From Streptomyces mangrovisoli (lineage in GTDB: Bacteria; Actinomycetota; Actinomycetes; Streptomycetales; Streptomycetaceae): a stretch of 64,000 bases of DNA. Shown piece by piece: positions 1 to 9,464 of this stretch (position 1 is the stretch's first letter; every line of letters begins with the position of its first letter). The position numbers and the translations under genes are program-made. The stretch lies in the NCBI RefSeq assembly GCF_000974985.2, contig NZ_LAVA02000015.1, positions 156,255 through 220,254 on the forward strand. The letters are read 5' to 3'. Below the pieces are notes generated by a model that was not told the DNA's origin, did no database searches, and saw only the letters and a list, made by a program, of their open reading frames with translations.

Positions 1-1113
1 GTGCTCACCACGACCGGGTACGCCGGCGCGGTCACCTGGACCGCGGACGCCGAGGGCCGCCTGCTGACCGTCTCGGACGTGGCGCCGGGCGGCGCCGGGC
101 GGGCCGTGGGCGCGGCGGGCCGGGCCGTGCGGATCGGCGACACGGCGCTGACGCACCGCGAGTTGTCGCGGGCGGGGCTCGCCGTGTCGGGGGCGACGGT
201 CTCCCCGACGGGCCGGCTGGGCGCGGGTGCCGGGGTGCGGGCCGTACGTGCCGCCGGGGCGGCCTGGACCGCCGAACCGCTGGACCGGCTGTGGGCCGAG
301 CCCGTCGCCGAGCAGGTCGGCCGGGCGCTCGCGGGCGAACGCGACCTGCTCTTCCTCGACCTCACCCTCACCGGCACGGTGCGGGAGGCGGCGGGCGACT
401 GCCTGGTCGCGGAGTGCGGCGGCCGTACGGTGCGGCTGGCCGTCGCGCACGACGACCCGGCGCTGCCGTACCGCGACAATCTGCGGCTGCTGGCCGCGGC
501 CCCCGGCACGCGGCTGCGGGTGGTCGGCCGGCTCGCCCTGGCACCGCACCCGCGCGTGCTGCTGCTGGCGTCGAGCCTCCCGGGTGCGGCGGAGGGCCAT
601 GTCGACCTGGGGACCGACCGGTTGCAACGCGCGGACCTCGCCGTCGCCGCGGCCTCGCCCGCCCCGGCCATGGGCCTGCCCGAGGCGGACGAGGCTCCGG
701 TGCACGTGCTGAGCCGCCGGGTGCTGCAAGGGGTCGCGGGCGGCCGTCCCGTGCTGGCGGCGCCCGGTGAGGGCGGCCGGGCCGGTGAGCGCAACGACAG
801 CGACGGCCGGCGGCTGCGCCGGGCCGGTCTGACGACGGCGGCCGAACTGCTGCGGGAGCTCGTCGCCGCGGCGGCGGACCGTTCACGGGACGCCTTCGGC
901 CGGCTGCTCCCGGCCGACGCGGACCGGTTCGGCCGCGCCTGGCTGGCCGCCGCCTGCTACACGGCCGAGGTGGAACGCGCGCTGTGCGCGGCGGCGTGGG
1001 GCGCGGACATACGCGACGCGGACGCGCGGCACGGGGACACCCCTGACGCGGACGTACGGGGCGCCGACGTACGGGACGCCGACGTACCGGACGGGACTCC
1101 GGTGGTGCGCTGA
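1..1113 (+). CDS. Hypothetical protein, possibly 5'-truncated
   Basis: The frame is open from the first base of the window (a GTG) to a TGA at 1111, giving 370 residues. The true start may lie upstream, so this may be only the C-terminal part. It is rich in Ala, Gly and Arg and I recognise no catalytic motif. The last 40 residues are a degenerate pentapeptide run (units like ADVRD, ADVRG, ADVPD) encoded by a 15-bp tandem repeat. A perfect hairpin follows at once and separates it from the convergent phytase-like gene. Coding is supported by the high G/C in third positions. I do not assign a function. Confidence 0.6.
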   Translation: MLTTTGYAGAVTWTADAEGRLLTVSDVAPGGAGRAVGAAGRAVRIGDTALTHRELSRAGLAVSGATVSPTGRLGAGAGVRAVRAAGAAWTAEPLDRLWAEPVAEQVGRALAGERDLLFLDLTLTGTVREAAGDCLVAECGGRTVRLAVAHDDPALPYRDNLRLLAAAPGTRLRVVGRLALAPHPRVLLLASSLPGAAEGHVDLGTDRLQRADLAVAAASPAPAMGLPEADEAPVHVLSRRVLQGVAGGRPVLAAPGEGGRAGERNDSDGRRLRRAGLTTAAELLRELVAAAADRSRDAFGRLLPADADRFGRAWLAAACYTAEVERALCAAAWGADIRDADARHGDTPDADVRGADVRDADVPDGTPVVR

Positions 1114-1119
1114 GCGCGC

Positions 1120-1152
1120 GGTGGGCCCGCCCGGATCGCGGGCGGGCCCACC
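1120..1152. terminator. Bidirectional hairpin terminator
   Basis: A perfect 13-bp stem (GGTGGGCCCGCCC and its complement) with a 7-base loop lies between two convergent genes. It probably ends transcription from both sides. Confidence 0.75.
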
Positions 1153-1170
1153 GATGACGCGCGAGGGGCG

Positions 1171-2844
1171 TCAGCGCACGTTGACGGTGACCGTGACCGT
1201 CTTCAGGACCGCGGGCAGCTTCGTGGTGTCGACCTTGAGAATCTCGCCGTTGTCGGTCCGGCCGGTGGACGGCAGGGTCTTCTGGTGGACGGTCCACTTG
1301 CCGTCGGGGTCGACGGAGATGGTGTCGATCCCGAAGTCGTCGTCATTGGAGAGGTACAGGGTCCGGCCGCCGTCGCTGGTGGCGACGCCCTCGACCTTGT
1401 CGTGGCCGAAGAAGGCGCCGGTCGGGTCGAGCTGGCTGACCAGGTTGCCGACGTCGACGTACGACTGCTTCTGCGCCACGTGGACGCCGGCCTTGGTGAG
1501 CGCGGCGAGCGCGTCGTTGGTGGCGGCCTTGCCGACGAACGCCTCGGGCGACTTGCCGTCGATGGTCAGGCCGCTGACGTCGGTGGCGCCGTTGGTGTCG
1601 ACCTCGTACAGGTGCTTGCCCGCGAACGGCTCGAAGTTGCCGTCCCGTTCGTCGACGATGAACTTCGTCGCGGAGACGGCGGTGATCTCGCTGTTGGCGT
1701 CACCGGTCGTCGCGGCGTTGTCCAGCAGGTACAGGTACTGCTTGGTCTTGTACGTGCGCAGGTCGACAGTCACGATGCGGGTGACGGAGACGTTGCCGGC
1801 CTTGGTGGTGCCGAGGTCGGGCTGCTGGAGCGCCGACTGCATGACGCCCACCAGGGTCTTGCCGTCGGGCGTGACCGTCAGGCCCTCCATGCCCTTGTTC
1901 TTGGCGCGGTAGGCGAGTTCGGACGGAAGGTAGCCGAGGACGTTGTGCGAGGCGTTGTCCTGGCTGTCCTTGTACGGCGTCAGCCGGCCCAGCTCGTAGC
2001 CGTTGGCGTCGAAGTGCGTGATGTACGGCCCGTACTCGTCCGACACCCAGAAGGTGCCGTCGGACAGCGCCACCAGGCCCTCGGAGTCGTAGCCGTTGGC
2101 GTCCTTGGCCACCGGGACCGGGGTGCCGCCGTTGGCGTTGGTCGCGTCGACGTCGTCGATGACCTCGCTGGTGTCGTGCGGCGGACGCCCGCTGTAGTTC
2201 ACCCCGCCGAGCTTCTTGGGCCCCTTGAGGGTGATCTTCCTGACCAGTTCGGCCTTGCCGTCGACCAGCTTGAACTCGCCTATCTGAGGCGTGAAGTCGG
2301 TGGCCATCTCCGACTTGTTGCCGTCGGGGGCGTCGGCGTTGGGGCCGCGGTCGGTGAGGCCGTAGAACCAGCCCTTCTTGCCCGGCACGGGTGTCAGGGC
2401 CGAGCCGTAGCCCTCGCCGGAGATCTCGGTGGTGGTGCCGTTCGGCCCGGCGACCGTCTTGAGCGCCGGGATCGCGCTCCCGTCCGTCCGGGTGTCCTTG
2501 TAGAGCTCCACCGCGTCGGACGCGGTGTAGGTGAAGGTGTCCGTACCCGTGAACCCGGCCTCGGGCGTGTACGTGAACGACCCATCCGCGCCGACCGTCA
2601 CCTTGCCGTGCGCGGCGTCGGTGTGCCGTACGACGGCGGTCGCTCCGGAGTCGTTGCGCAGGACGTTGCCGGACACGTCGCCGTGGCCGGAGAACGTGTC
2701 CGGGGCCGCGTTGAAGTCGTGGGTCGGGGCCGACAGCCAGCCGCCCGCCTGGGCGGCGACGGTGCCCGCCCCGACCACGGCGACGGTCACGCCGATCGCC
2801 AGGGCCGCACGGGTACGCGAACGGGAGAAGGATCTGTGAGTCAT
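1171..2844 (-). CDS. Secreted phytase-like/esterase-like protein with Big/cadherin-like domain
   Basis: The protein has 557 residues and begins with an Arg-rich n-region, a hydrophobic stretch and an AQA-type cleavage site, so it is probably exported. Residues of roughly 35-130 form a cadherin-like or Big-type beta-sandwich (VLRND, GSFTYTP and GTDTFTYTASD signatures). The rest fits the phytase-like/esterase-like beta-propeller family, with GxDSEGLVALSDGTFWVSDE and NKGMEGLTVTPDG segments. Members of that family are usually described as secreted phosphatases or phytases, but few have been tested. I chose the ATG at 2844, next to the Arg-rich n-region; an ATG eight codons upstream is also possible. 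The phytase activity is family inference only. Confidence 0.8.
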   Translation of the reverse strand: MTHRSFSRSRTRAALAIGVTVAVVGAGTVAAQAGGWLSAPTHDFNAAPDTFSGHGDVSGNVLRNDSGATAVVRHTDAAHGKVTVGADGSFTYTPEAGFTGTDTFTYTASDAVELYKDTRTDGSAIPALKTVAGPNGTTTEISGEGYGSALTPVPGKKGWFYGLTDRGPNADAPDGNKSEMATDFTPQIGEFKLVDGKAELVRKITLKGPKKLGGVNYSGRPPHDTSEVIDDVDATNANGGTPVPVAKDANGYDSEGLVALSDGTFWVSDEYGPYITHFDANGYELGRLTPYKDSQDNASHNVLGYLPSELAYRAKNKGMEGLTVTPDGKTLVGVMQSALQQPDLGTTKAGNVSVTRIVTVDLRTYKTKQYLYLLDNAATTGDANSEITAVSATKFIVDERDGNFEPFAGKHLYEVDTNGATDVSGLTIDGKSPEAFVGKAATNDALAALTKAGVHVAQKQSYVDVGNLVSQLDPTGAFFGHDKVEGVATSDGGRTLYLSNDDDFGIDTISVDPDGKWTVHQKTLPSTGRTDNGEILKVDTTKLPAVLKTVTVTVNVR

Positions 2845-2965
2845 GGCCCGAATGTGACGCTCGCCCATGGATCCACGGGAGACGCCAGATGAACTCTCGG
2901 TGCACAGGGCTTCCGTATTTCCCGATGCGCAACAGCCCTCGCCCGCACCGGAGTTCCGGGCGGGG

Positions 2966-3841
2966 TCACCTGCCGCGCAGCAGGGCGTACGCGAACACCA
3001 GCCGGCGGTCCAGCCACGGGGCCCGGATCAGGAAGCGCAGGTCGCGTTCGGAGGTCAGGACCAGTTCGCGACCGGACCGCCAGTCCAGCGGGCGCGGGCC
3101 CGGCTGGTCGCCGCCCTCGGCACCCAGGTCGCCGATCATCTGGAAGGCCGTCTTGAAGACGGCCGCGACCCCCGCGGCCGCCATGTCCTTCGGCCCGTTC
3201 TTCGCCCATTCGGCACCGCTCACGACGAGTTCGCGGCCGGGCTGTTCGATGCGCCAGGTGGGCCTCAGGGCGTGCCGGCCCGGCGGCAGCCGCCGCAGGG
3301 TGCCCAGGGCGGTGCCCGCGCCGTCGCGCACGGTGTGGTGCCGCTCGCCGTCGGCCTTGCGCGCGGGGTCGACCGAGCACAGCGGAATCCGGCCGTCGGG
3401 ATCCTCGAACAGGCACGGGCCGTCGGACGAGCCCGCGGCGGAGGAGCTGGGGTCGGAGAGGCTGGGGTCGGACGGCGCGAAGAAGGCGCAGGGGGCCATC
3501 ACCCGTTGCTGCTCCGGGCCGTACGGAACCCGCAGTGCCCGCACCCCGAGCACGGCCTGCCTGCGCAGCAGCGTCCTGGGCCGCTCCTCGTCGGTGACCA
3601 CGAACTCCCCCACCTCGCGCCAGGGGAGGACGGGTATCGGCGGTTCGACGAAGGTGCTGCGCTTGCCGAACAGGGGGGGCTCCAGGGTCGGAAGGTGGGT
3701 CGCGGTTCCGGGGTCGACGATAACCGTCCGGTCGGGTGCGGGTGCGGGTGCGGGTGCGGGTGCGTGGTGGTTTCCCGCGCCGCTTGAGGGAAGTCTCGCC
3801 GCAACTCCTCCAGGGGCGCGGGGAACTGCGCGACCGGCCAC
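2966..3841 (-). CDS. Hypothetical protein with unresolved 5' end
   Basis: Third-position GC shows coding from the stop at 2966 up to about 3724, roughly 250 residues. No normal start lies in that stretch apart from a GTG at 3613. The nearest in-frame start that covers all of it is the GTG at 3841, but codons upstream of 3724 come from a repetitive element (GGGTGC repeats and its palindrome). The native start may have been displaced by that element. The strand-like pattern ([18 protein letters not shown], then WRIEQPG) loosely recalls scramblase/LURP-one-type proteins, but I do not assign that. A Ser/Pro-rich insert sits in the middle. Confidence 0.5.
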   Translation of the reverse strand: MAGRAVPRAPGGVAARLPSSGAGNHHAPAPAPAPAPDRTVIVDPGTATHLPTLEPPLFGKRSTFVEPPIPVLPWREVGEFVVTDEERPRTLLRRQAVLGVRALRVPYGPEQQRVMAPCAFFAPSDPSLSDPSSSAAGSSDGPCLFEDPDGRIPLCSVDPARKADGERHHTVRDGAGTALGTLRRLPPGRHALRPTWRIEQPGRELVVSGAEWAKNGPKDMAAAGVAAVFKTAFQMIGDLGAEGGDQPGPRPLDWRSGRELVLTSERDLRFLIRAPWLDRRLVFAYALLRGR

Positions 3842-3862
3842 GACGCACCCGCACCCGCTGCC
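3734..3862. repeat. GGGTGC tandem repeat and REP-like palindromic element
   Basis: Five copies of the hexamer GGGTGC (3734-3763) lead into an imperfect inverted repeat. The left arm at 3758-3781 reads GGGTGCGTGGTGG then TTTCCCGCGCC. The right arm at 3815-3850 contains GGCGCGGGGAA and CCACGACGCACCC. The core GGGGCGCGGGGAACTGCGCG is, from my knowledge, a dispersed intergenic repeat seen many times in Streptomyces genomes. Here it overlaps the 5' end of a gene. Confidence 0.65.
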
Positions 3863-4051
3863 CCAACCGCACCCCCCGGCCAGGGCCACCGCTTGGATAC
3901 CCGGCGGGATACAGGCTGGGATACGGCATTTACCGGACGGACACGACTCCGACTCGCCGGGGAAAAGCGCCACCCCCACAGTCGTGCGCACAACGGCGAG
4001 AAACAGCCCCCGCAAACCGCCGGAGGCATCCCGCCCGGTCAGGGAGCAGTC

Positions 4052-4828
4052 ATGACGGATTCCCGTACGACCGCACCACCTCCCCCCTCTACGCCCGCCC
4101 CGGAACCCACGGCCACGGCCACCGCCGCCGTCGCCGCCGCGGTCACCGCCGTCCCCGGCGCATTCCCCTTGTCCGAAGGAGACTTCGCTCTGGTCGTGAT
4201 CGACATGCAGCGCGACTTCCTGGAACCCGGCGGGTTCGGGGAGACGCTCGGCAACGACGTGAGCCTGCTGCGCCGCGTCATCGCGCCCCTGCGCGCGGTG
4301 CTCGCGGCGAGCCGGGCCGCCGGCGTACCGGTGATCCACACCCGGGAGGGCCATCTCCCGGACCTGTCCGACTGTCCGCCCGCGAAGCTGCTGCGCGGGG
4401 CCCCGTCGAAGCGGATCGGCGACCCCGGTCCGATGGGCCGGATCCTGGTCCGGGGCGAGTACGGGCAGGACATCATCGACGAACTGGCGCCCACGCCCGG
4501 CGAGTTGGTGTTCGACAAGCCGGGCAAGGGCGCCTTCCACGCCACCGGCTTCGGGGACGCGCTCGCCGCCCTGGGAGTGAGCCGGCTGGTCGTCACCGGC
4601 GTGACCACCGAGGTCTGCGTGCACACCACCGTGCGTGAGGCCAACGACCGGGGCTACGACTGCCTGGTGCTGGAGGACTGCACCGGCTCGTACTTCCCGG
4701 AGTTCCACCGCACCGCCCTGCGCATGATCTCGGCCCAGGGCGGCATCTTCGGCTGGACCGCCGGGTCCGCCGCCTATCTCCAGGCCCTCGCCGAACTCAC
4801 CGAACTCGCCGCGCCCGCAACCGCGTAG
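4052..4828 (+). CDS. Isochorismatase-family cysteine hydrolase (possible triuret or ureide hydrolase)
   Basis: The 258-residue protein has a clear shine-dalgarno (AGGGAG) 5 bases before the ATG. After an Ala/Pro/Thr-rich leader of about 38 residues it has the whole cysteine hydrolase fold, with the triad D51 (VVIDMQRDF), K156 (FDKPGKGAF) and C189 ([11 protein letters not shown]). It is clearly paralogous to the BiuH-like protein at 8503, sharing the [14 protein letters not shown] and GRILVRGE blocks. It differs at the C-terminus, where a [11 protein letters not shown] segment replaces the biuret-type GATDPANH. Triuret hydrolase (TrtA) is a BiuH-like enzyme that makes biuret, so this paralog is a candidate for that role. 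That is inference; other small amides or ureides are possible. A permease gene follows after 88 bp. Confidence 0.75.
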   Translation: MTDSRTTAPPPPSTPAPEPTATATAAVAAAVTAVPGAFPLSEGDFALVVIDMQRDFLEPGGFGETLGNDVSLLRRVIAPLRAVLAASRAAGVPVIHTREGHLPDLSDCPPAKLLRGAPSKRIGDPGPMGRILVRGEYGQDIIDELAPTPGELVFDKPGKGAFHATGFGDALAALGVSRLVVTGVTTEVCVHTTVREANDRGYDCLVLEDCTGSYFPEFHRTALRMISAQGGIFGWTAGSAAYLQALAELTELAAPATA

Positions 4829-4916
4829 AGCACCGGCACGGTCCCGCGCCACCACGACTCCTCGGCCGCACGGCCGGCCGCGTCCCCGTCTCCCCTTCCT
4901 CCTTCAGGAGTCATCC

Positions 4917-6638
4917 ATGTCCGCTTCCGGTACCGGCACCGCTCCGTCCGCGCCGCCCGAACCGTCCGAGCCCTCCGCACCGGCCCCGTCCCGCTCCCCG
5001 ATGGCCCTGCCCTGGTGGTCCGCGGGCGACACCAACGCGTTCTTCGGTCTGACCTTCAACGTCCTGGTCAACGTCCTCGTGCTGACGGGCCTGTTGATCG
5101 GCGTGGTCGGACTCGGCACACACGACGTCTACCACACGGTGCTGCCCGCCCTGGGCATCGAACTGCTGGTGGGCAACGTGTACTACACCTACCTCGCGCG
5201 CCGGCTGGCCCGCCGCGAGGGCCGCAGCGACGTCACCGCGATGCCGTACGGGCCCTCGGTGCCGCACATGTTCATCGTCACCTTCGTGATCATGCTGCCC
5301 ACCTATCTGTCCACCAAGAACCCGGTCCGGGCCTGGGAGTCCGGTCTCGCCTGGGCGTTCGTCATCGGGGTGATCGTCCTGATCGGGGCGTTCGTGGGCC
5401 CGTACGTCCGCCGGTGGACACCGCGCGCGGCGCTGCTCGGCACCCTGGCCGGCATCTCGGTCGCCTTCATCTCGATGCGGCCCGCCGGGCAGATGTGGGA
5501 GGCCGGGTGGATCGCGCTGCCCGTCCTCGTGATCATCCTGATCGGCTTCTTCACCGACCTCAAGCTGCCCGGCAACATCCCGATCGGTCTCGCCGCGCTG
5601 CTGGTGGGCACCGCGATCGGCTGGATCGGCGGCTTCATGGAGCCCGCCGACGTCGGCTCCGCCGTCCACGACATCGCGCTCGGCGTGCCGACGCTCCAGT
5701 TCCACCTGCTCTTCCAGGGTCTCTCGCACATCGGGCCGTTGCTGGCGACGGCGATCCCGCTCGGCATCTACAACTTCACCGAGGGCATGACCAATGTGGA
5801 GAGCGCCGCCGTGGCGGGCGACGAGTACAACCTGCGCTCCGTGCTGCTCGCCGACGGCACCGGTGCCGTGGTCGGCGCCGCGCTCGGCTCACCCTTCCCG
5901 CCGGCCGTCTACATCGGGCACCCGGGCTGGAAGGCCGCGGGCGGGCGCACCAGTTACTCGATGGGGACCGGGGTCGTGGTCGCCGCGCTCTGCTTCAGCG
6001 GGATGTTCGGTCTGCTCGGCGCCCTGCTGCCGATGCCCGCCATCGTCCCGATCCTCCTCTACATCGGCCTGCTGATCGGGGCCCAGGCGTTCCAGGCGGT
6101 GCCGCGCGCCCACGCGGCGGCGGTGATGATCGCCATCATTCCCAACGTCGCCTCCTGGGCGCAGGGGCAGATGGCGGACGTGCTCTCCGCGGTCGGCTAC
6201 CAGACGGTCGACTTCGCCTCGGACGCCAAGCTGATCCCGCCCAGCGGCGGCAGCGGGGGCGTGGTCCCGGAGAGCGCGCTCGTGAACGCGGGCGTCATCT
6301 ACAAGGGTCTGCTGACCCTCGGCGAGGGCGCGGTCCTGGTGGGCCTGATCCTCGGCGCGATCGTGGTCTTCCTCATCGACCGGCAGTTCCACAAGGCGGC
6401 GGCGTACTGCGCGGCGGGCGCGGCGCTCTCCTTCGTCGGGCTGATCCACGGGGCCAAGGTCGGCTGGGACATGAACGGGCAGATGGCGCTGGGGTATCTG
6501 TTCGCCGGTCTGGTCTGCGTCGGCTTCCACTTCCGCGACCGCCGCAAGGCGGCCGGGGCAGCCGGGGCAACGGGGGCCGCGGGCGAGGTCGGGGCAGTGC
6601 AGGCGGCGGACGGAACCGCCGAAGCGGCCACCGCCTGA
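4917..6638 (+). CDS. NCS2-like xanthine/uracil-type permease
   Basis: A 573-residue integral membrane protein with about 12-14 hydrophobic segments and charged, Pro/Ala-rich ends. It resembles the nucleobase/ascorbate (NCS2, AzgA-like) transporters, for instance in the segment NFTEGMTNVESAAVAGDEYN that probably holds substrate-contacting residues. It lies directly downstream of one cysteine hydrolase and upstream of a BiuH-type enzyme, so I infer that it imports the ureide-type substrate. The substrate cannot be read from sequence. The start follows a CTTCAGGAG-type ribosome site. Confidence 0.85.
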   Translation: MSASGTGTAPSAPPEPSEPSAPAPSRSPMALPWWSAGDTNAFFGLTFNVLVNVLVLTGLLIGVVGLGTHDVYHTVLPALGIELLVGNVYYTYLARRLARREGRSDVTAMPYGPSVPHMFIVTFVIMLPTYLSTKNPVRAWESGLAWAFVIGVIVLIGAFVGPYVRRWTPRAALLGTLAGISVAFISMRPAGQMWEAGWIALPVLVIILIGFFTDLKLPGNIPIGLAALLVGTAIGWIGGFMEPADVGSAVHDIALGVPTLQFHLLFQGLSHIGPLLATAIPLGIYNFTEGMTNVESAAVAGDEYNLRSVLLADGTGAVVGAALGSPFPPAVYIGHPGWKAAGGRTSYSMGTGVVVAALCFSGMFGLLGALLPMPAIVPILLYIGLLIGAQAFQAVPRAHAAAVMIAIIPNVASWAQGQMADVLSAVGYQTVDFASDAKLIPPSGGSGGVVPESALVNAGVIYKGLLTLGEGAVLVGLILGAIVVFLIDRQFHKAAAYCAAGAALSFVGLIHGAKVGWDMNGQMALGYLFAGLVCVGFHFRDRRKAAGAAGATGAAGEVGAVQAADGTAEAATA

Positions 6639-6737
6639 GCGTGCGTGCTCGCTGAGCGAGCGTGCCCGCTGAGGGTGTGGGCCCTCCGAGCGTGCGTGCT
6701 CGCCGAGCGGGTGCGCCCGCTCAGCCCTGAAGTGGTA

Positions 6738-6765
6738 CGGCCCCGGTCACGCCCGATCGGGGCCG
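6738..6765. terminator. Hairpin between convergent genes
   Basis: CGGCCCCG pairs perfectly with CGGGGCCG across a 12-base loop. It overlaps the end of the alpha/beta hydrolase gene and lies downstream of the permease gene. Confidence 0.5.
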
Positions 6766-7481
6766 GGGCCCGCTGCCGCCGCGCCCCTCGCCCGTGCCAC
6801 CACCCGCAGCACCGCGTCGGCCAGCAGGTCCGGCCGTTCGAGGTGCACCGCGTGTCCGACGTCCGCAAGCACCATGAAGGGAAGCCCGATGGACGCCTCG
6901 AGCGCCTCCGCCGCCCGCCGCCGGGGCCCGGGCGACAGTCCGCCGAGGCTGCCCAGCACGGGCGGCCGCCCGGCCCGTATCCCGGACGGCAGCGGGATCG
7001 GCTCGAAGGCCCGGAACATCGCGAAGTCCCGTGCCACGCGGCCCTCGTCGGCGGGGGCGAGCGCGGTCGTCCAGGCCGGTCCGTACAGCGCGGCGCCGAA
7101 GCCGGGAACGCCGTCCCGCGCGTACCCCTCGGCGACATGCGCCAACAGGCCCGGGACCAGGGCGCCCGCGGCGGGTTCGTGCAGCACGGCGCCGGCCACC
7201 GGAACCCCGGCCGCCACCAGCGCCATCCCCAGCGTCGCGCCGCCGGAGACGCCCACCACCACCGCGTTCTCGGCGTACGGCGTCAACGCGGCCGTCTCCA
7301 GGGCGAGTTCACCGGTGCAGTCGCGTTCGGGCACCGACACCCGCAACTCGGGCGCCCGGCGCCGTAGTTCCGCGACGACGCCGTCCCACACCGCCCCGGT
7401 CGTCGCCGCGCCGTGCACCAGCAGCACGTGCGGCGGCGCCCCTGTCCGCCTGCCTTCGGTCCGCTCCGCCGGATGGTCCAC
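6747..7481 (-). CDS. Alpha/beta hydrolase
   Basis: The 244-residue protein starts at a GTG 123 bp from the divergent GntR gene. It has the HG oxyanion turn near the N-terminus (LVHGAATTGAVWDGV), a nucleophile elbow GVSGG around residue 80 and a C-terminal catalytic His in GHAVH. The substrate is unknown. Being transcribed away from the GntR gene inside the ureide locus, it may belong to that pathway or be a bystander. The ribosome site is weak, so the start is less certain than the fold. Confidence 0.75.
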   Translation of the reverse strand: MDHPAERTEGRRTGAPPHVLLVHGAATTGAVWDGVVAELRRRAPELRVSVPERDCTGELALETAALTPYAENAVVVGVSGGATLGMALVAAGVPVAGAVLHEPAAGALVPGLLAHVAEGYARDGVPGFGAALYGPAWTTALAPADEGRVARDFAMFRAFEPIPLPSGIRAGRPPVLGSLGGLSPGPRRRAAEALEASIGLPFMVLADVGHAVHLERPDLLADAVLRVVARARGAAAAGPGPDRA

Positions 7482-7604
7482 ACCGCCCAGGATAGGAGCA
7501 GAGCCGAGCGGCCCCCGCCCGGCCCGCCCGCCGCCCGGGGGTGCTTGACTGCCGCGTAACCCGTGCGGAACGCCGCAGACACCCGTGATCATCAGGATGG
7601 GGCC

Positions 7605-8375
7605 ATGGATACCGTCCAGGACTCGGAACAGCCCAGGTCGGCAACGCTCCGGAACTCCGCCGACGATCCACCGCCGCCGGCCACGGCCCGCGACGAGGAC
7701 GTGCCGTCCGGCACCCCCAGCGAGCGGGCCTACCTCCACCTGCGGGACCGGCTCCTGGCCGGCGGCTTTCCGCTGACCCGGCGGCTGGGCGAGGAACGGC
7801 TCGCCACCCTCATCGGCGTCTCCCGGACCCCGGTGCGGCACGCGTTGATCCGGCTGCACGGCGAAGGGCTGGTGGCCCGCCACCCCGAGGGCGGCTACCG
7901 GCCCGCGGTCGCCGACCCGCAGGACATCGCGGCCCTGTACGAGGCCCGGCGGACGCTGGAGATCGGCTCCCTGTGGGGTCCCACCGAGACCGGTCGCCGC
8001 CACGACCTCGGCCAACTCGCCGTCCTGCGGGAGGAGTGGGAGCGGATGCGCCGCGAACTCCCGCCCGCCGAAGCCGGGTTCGTCGCCACCGACGAGGACT
8101 TCCACGTCCGGCTGGCCGGGGCGGCCGGGAACGACGTCATGGTCGAACTGCTCAAGTCGGTGAACGCGCGCATCCGGGTCGTCCGCATCCACGACTTCCT
8201 GACCGAGGACCGCATCGAGGAGACCGTCGACGAGCATCTCCAGCTCCTCACCGCCGTGATGGCCGATCTGCCCGCCGAGGCGGAGCGGATCTTCCGCGCC
8301 CACCTCGCCAAGTCGAAGGCGGTCGCGGAGGAGCGGGCGCTGCGCGCCATCGCCCGCATGGCCGCCCTGGGCTGA
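7605..8375 (+). CDS. GntR-family (FCD subfamily) transcriptional regulator
   Basis: The 256-residue protein has a disordered leader of about 35 residues, then a winged helix-turn-helix ([17 protein letters not shown] ... [19 protein letters not shown]) and a helical FCD ligand domain. The FCD part shows the usual acidic/His pattern (DEDFH, DEHLQLL, FRAHL) that binds a metal and a small carboxylate in related proteins. It lies 127 bp upstream of the BiuH-like gene and between the two hydrolase genes, so it probably controls the ureide locus. The effector is unknown. Confidence 0.85.
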   Translation: MDTVQDSEQPRSATLRNSADDPPPPATARDEDVPSGTPSERAYLHLRDRLLAGGFPLTRRLGEERLATLIGVSRTPVRHALIRLHGEGLVARHPEGGYRPAVADPQDIAALYEARRTLEIGSLWGPTETGRRHDLGQLAVLREEWERMRRELPPAEAGFVATDEDFHVRLAGAAGNDVMVELLKSVNARIRVVRIHDFLTEDRIEETVDEHLQLLTAVMADLPAEAERIFRAHLAKSKAVAEERALRAIARMAALG

Positions 8376-8502
8376 CCCCACGCACCACGAGGCACGGCGC
8401 CACCCCGCACGGCACGCCCGCACCGCACGGCACACCCGCGCCACCCGCGCACCCGCACCCCGCCGTTCGTGCCCGCCCACCCCTGCCACGAAGAGGTGCC
8501 CC

Positions 8503-9270
8503 ATGCCCGCAACGCCCACGCCCGAGCCGTCTCCCCCCGCCTCCGCGCCGCACGCCGCAGCCCCCGAGCCGCCCGCCCCCACCGCACCCGGAACCGTCGC
8601 CGCGGACCCGTACACCTGGCCGTACGACGGACCGATCCGGCCCGAGCGGACCGCGCTGCTCTGCATCGACTGGCAGACCGACTTCTGCGGCCCCGGCGGC
8701 TACGTCGACGCCATGGGCTACGACCTGGCCCTGACCCGCGCTCCCCTGGGCCCCACCGCCAAGGTCCTCGCCGCGGCCCGGTCCGTCGGGCTGACCGTCG
8801 TCCACACCCGCGAGGGCCACCGCCCCGACCTCTCCGACTGCCCGCCGAACAAGCTGTGGCGCTCCCGCCGGATCGGCGCCGGGATCGGCGACGCGGGACC
8901 CTGCGGGCGGATTCTGGTGCGGGGCGAACCGGGCTGGGAGATCGTCCCGGAGGCGGCGCCGCTGCCCGGTGAGCTGATCATCGACAAGCCCGGCAAGGGC
9001 TCCTTCTACGCCACCGACCTGGACCTGCTGCTGCGCACCCGCGGCATCACGCATCTGATCCTCACCGGCATCACCACCGACGTCTGCGTCCACACCACCA
9101 TGCGCGACGCCAACGACCGCGGCTACGAGTGCCTGCTGCTGACCGACTGCACCGGCGCCACCGACCCCGCCAACCACGCCGCCGCGCTCCACATGGTCAC
9201 CATGCAGGGCGGCGTCTTCGGCGCGATCGCCCCGTCCGCCGCCGTGCTGGAGGCCCTGGCCGCCCTCTGA
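8503..9270 (+). CDS. biuH: Biuret amidohydrolase
   Basis: Hydrolyses biuret to allophanate and ammonia in the family it resembles. The 255-residue protein has the triad D56 (LCIDWQTDF), K162 ([10 protein letters not shown]) and C195 ([11 protein letters not shown]). These sit at exactly +20 to the D36, K142 and C175 of the Rhizobium leguminosarum enzyme as I remember it. Further BiuH blocks are [43 protein letters not shown] and the final MQGGVFG. One difference is IDWQ where the usual motif is IDMQ. An Ala/Pro-rich leader of about 30 residues is extra. No allophanate hydrolase is in the window, so the pathway would have to be completed elsewhere. Confidence 0.85.
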   Translation: MPATPTPEPSPPASAPHAAAPEPPAPTAPGTVAADPYTWPYDGPIRPERTALLCIDWQTDFCGPGGYVDAMGYDLALTRAPLGPTAKVLAAARSVGLTVVHTREGHRPDLSDCPPNKLWRSRRIGAGIGDAGPCGRILVRGEPGWEIVPEAAPLPGELIIDKPGKGSFYATDLDLLLRTRGITHLILTGITTDVCVHTTMRDANDRGYECLLLTDCTGATDPANHAAALHMVTMQGGVFGAIAPSAAVLEALAAL

Positions 9271-9286
9271 CCCGGCGAGCCACCCG

Positions 9287-9331
9287 CCGTCCGCCGATCC
9301 GCCCGTCCGTCCGGCCGTCCGCCGATCCGCC
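9287..9331. repeat. 17-bp direct repeat, 28-bp period
   Basis: CCGTCCGCCGATCCGCC occurs at 9287-9303 and again at 9315-9331 inside a low-complexity GTCCG-rich stretch between biuH and the SseB-like gene. I see no gene in it. Confidence 0.7.
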
Positions 9332-9464
9332 GGTCCGCCCGCCCAACGGCCCGCTCGTGGGGTGAACGGCCCGTGGAGAGGAACGACCCGTCAGGAGAAC
9401 CGTCGGCCCCTCCCGCGCGTATTGATCTACGGTGCCTTGAATCCGCTGCGACCCGGGAGGGCGT

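Noticed and set aside
3734..3763. GGGTGC repeats as a CRISPR-like array
   Set aside because: The unit is 6 bp with no spacers and no cas genes nearby; it is a simple tandem repeat.
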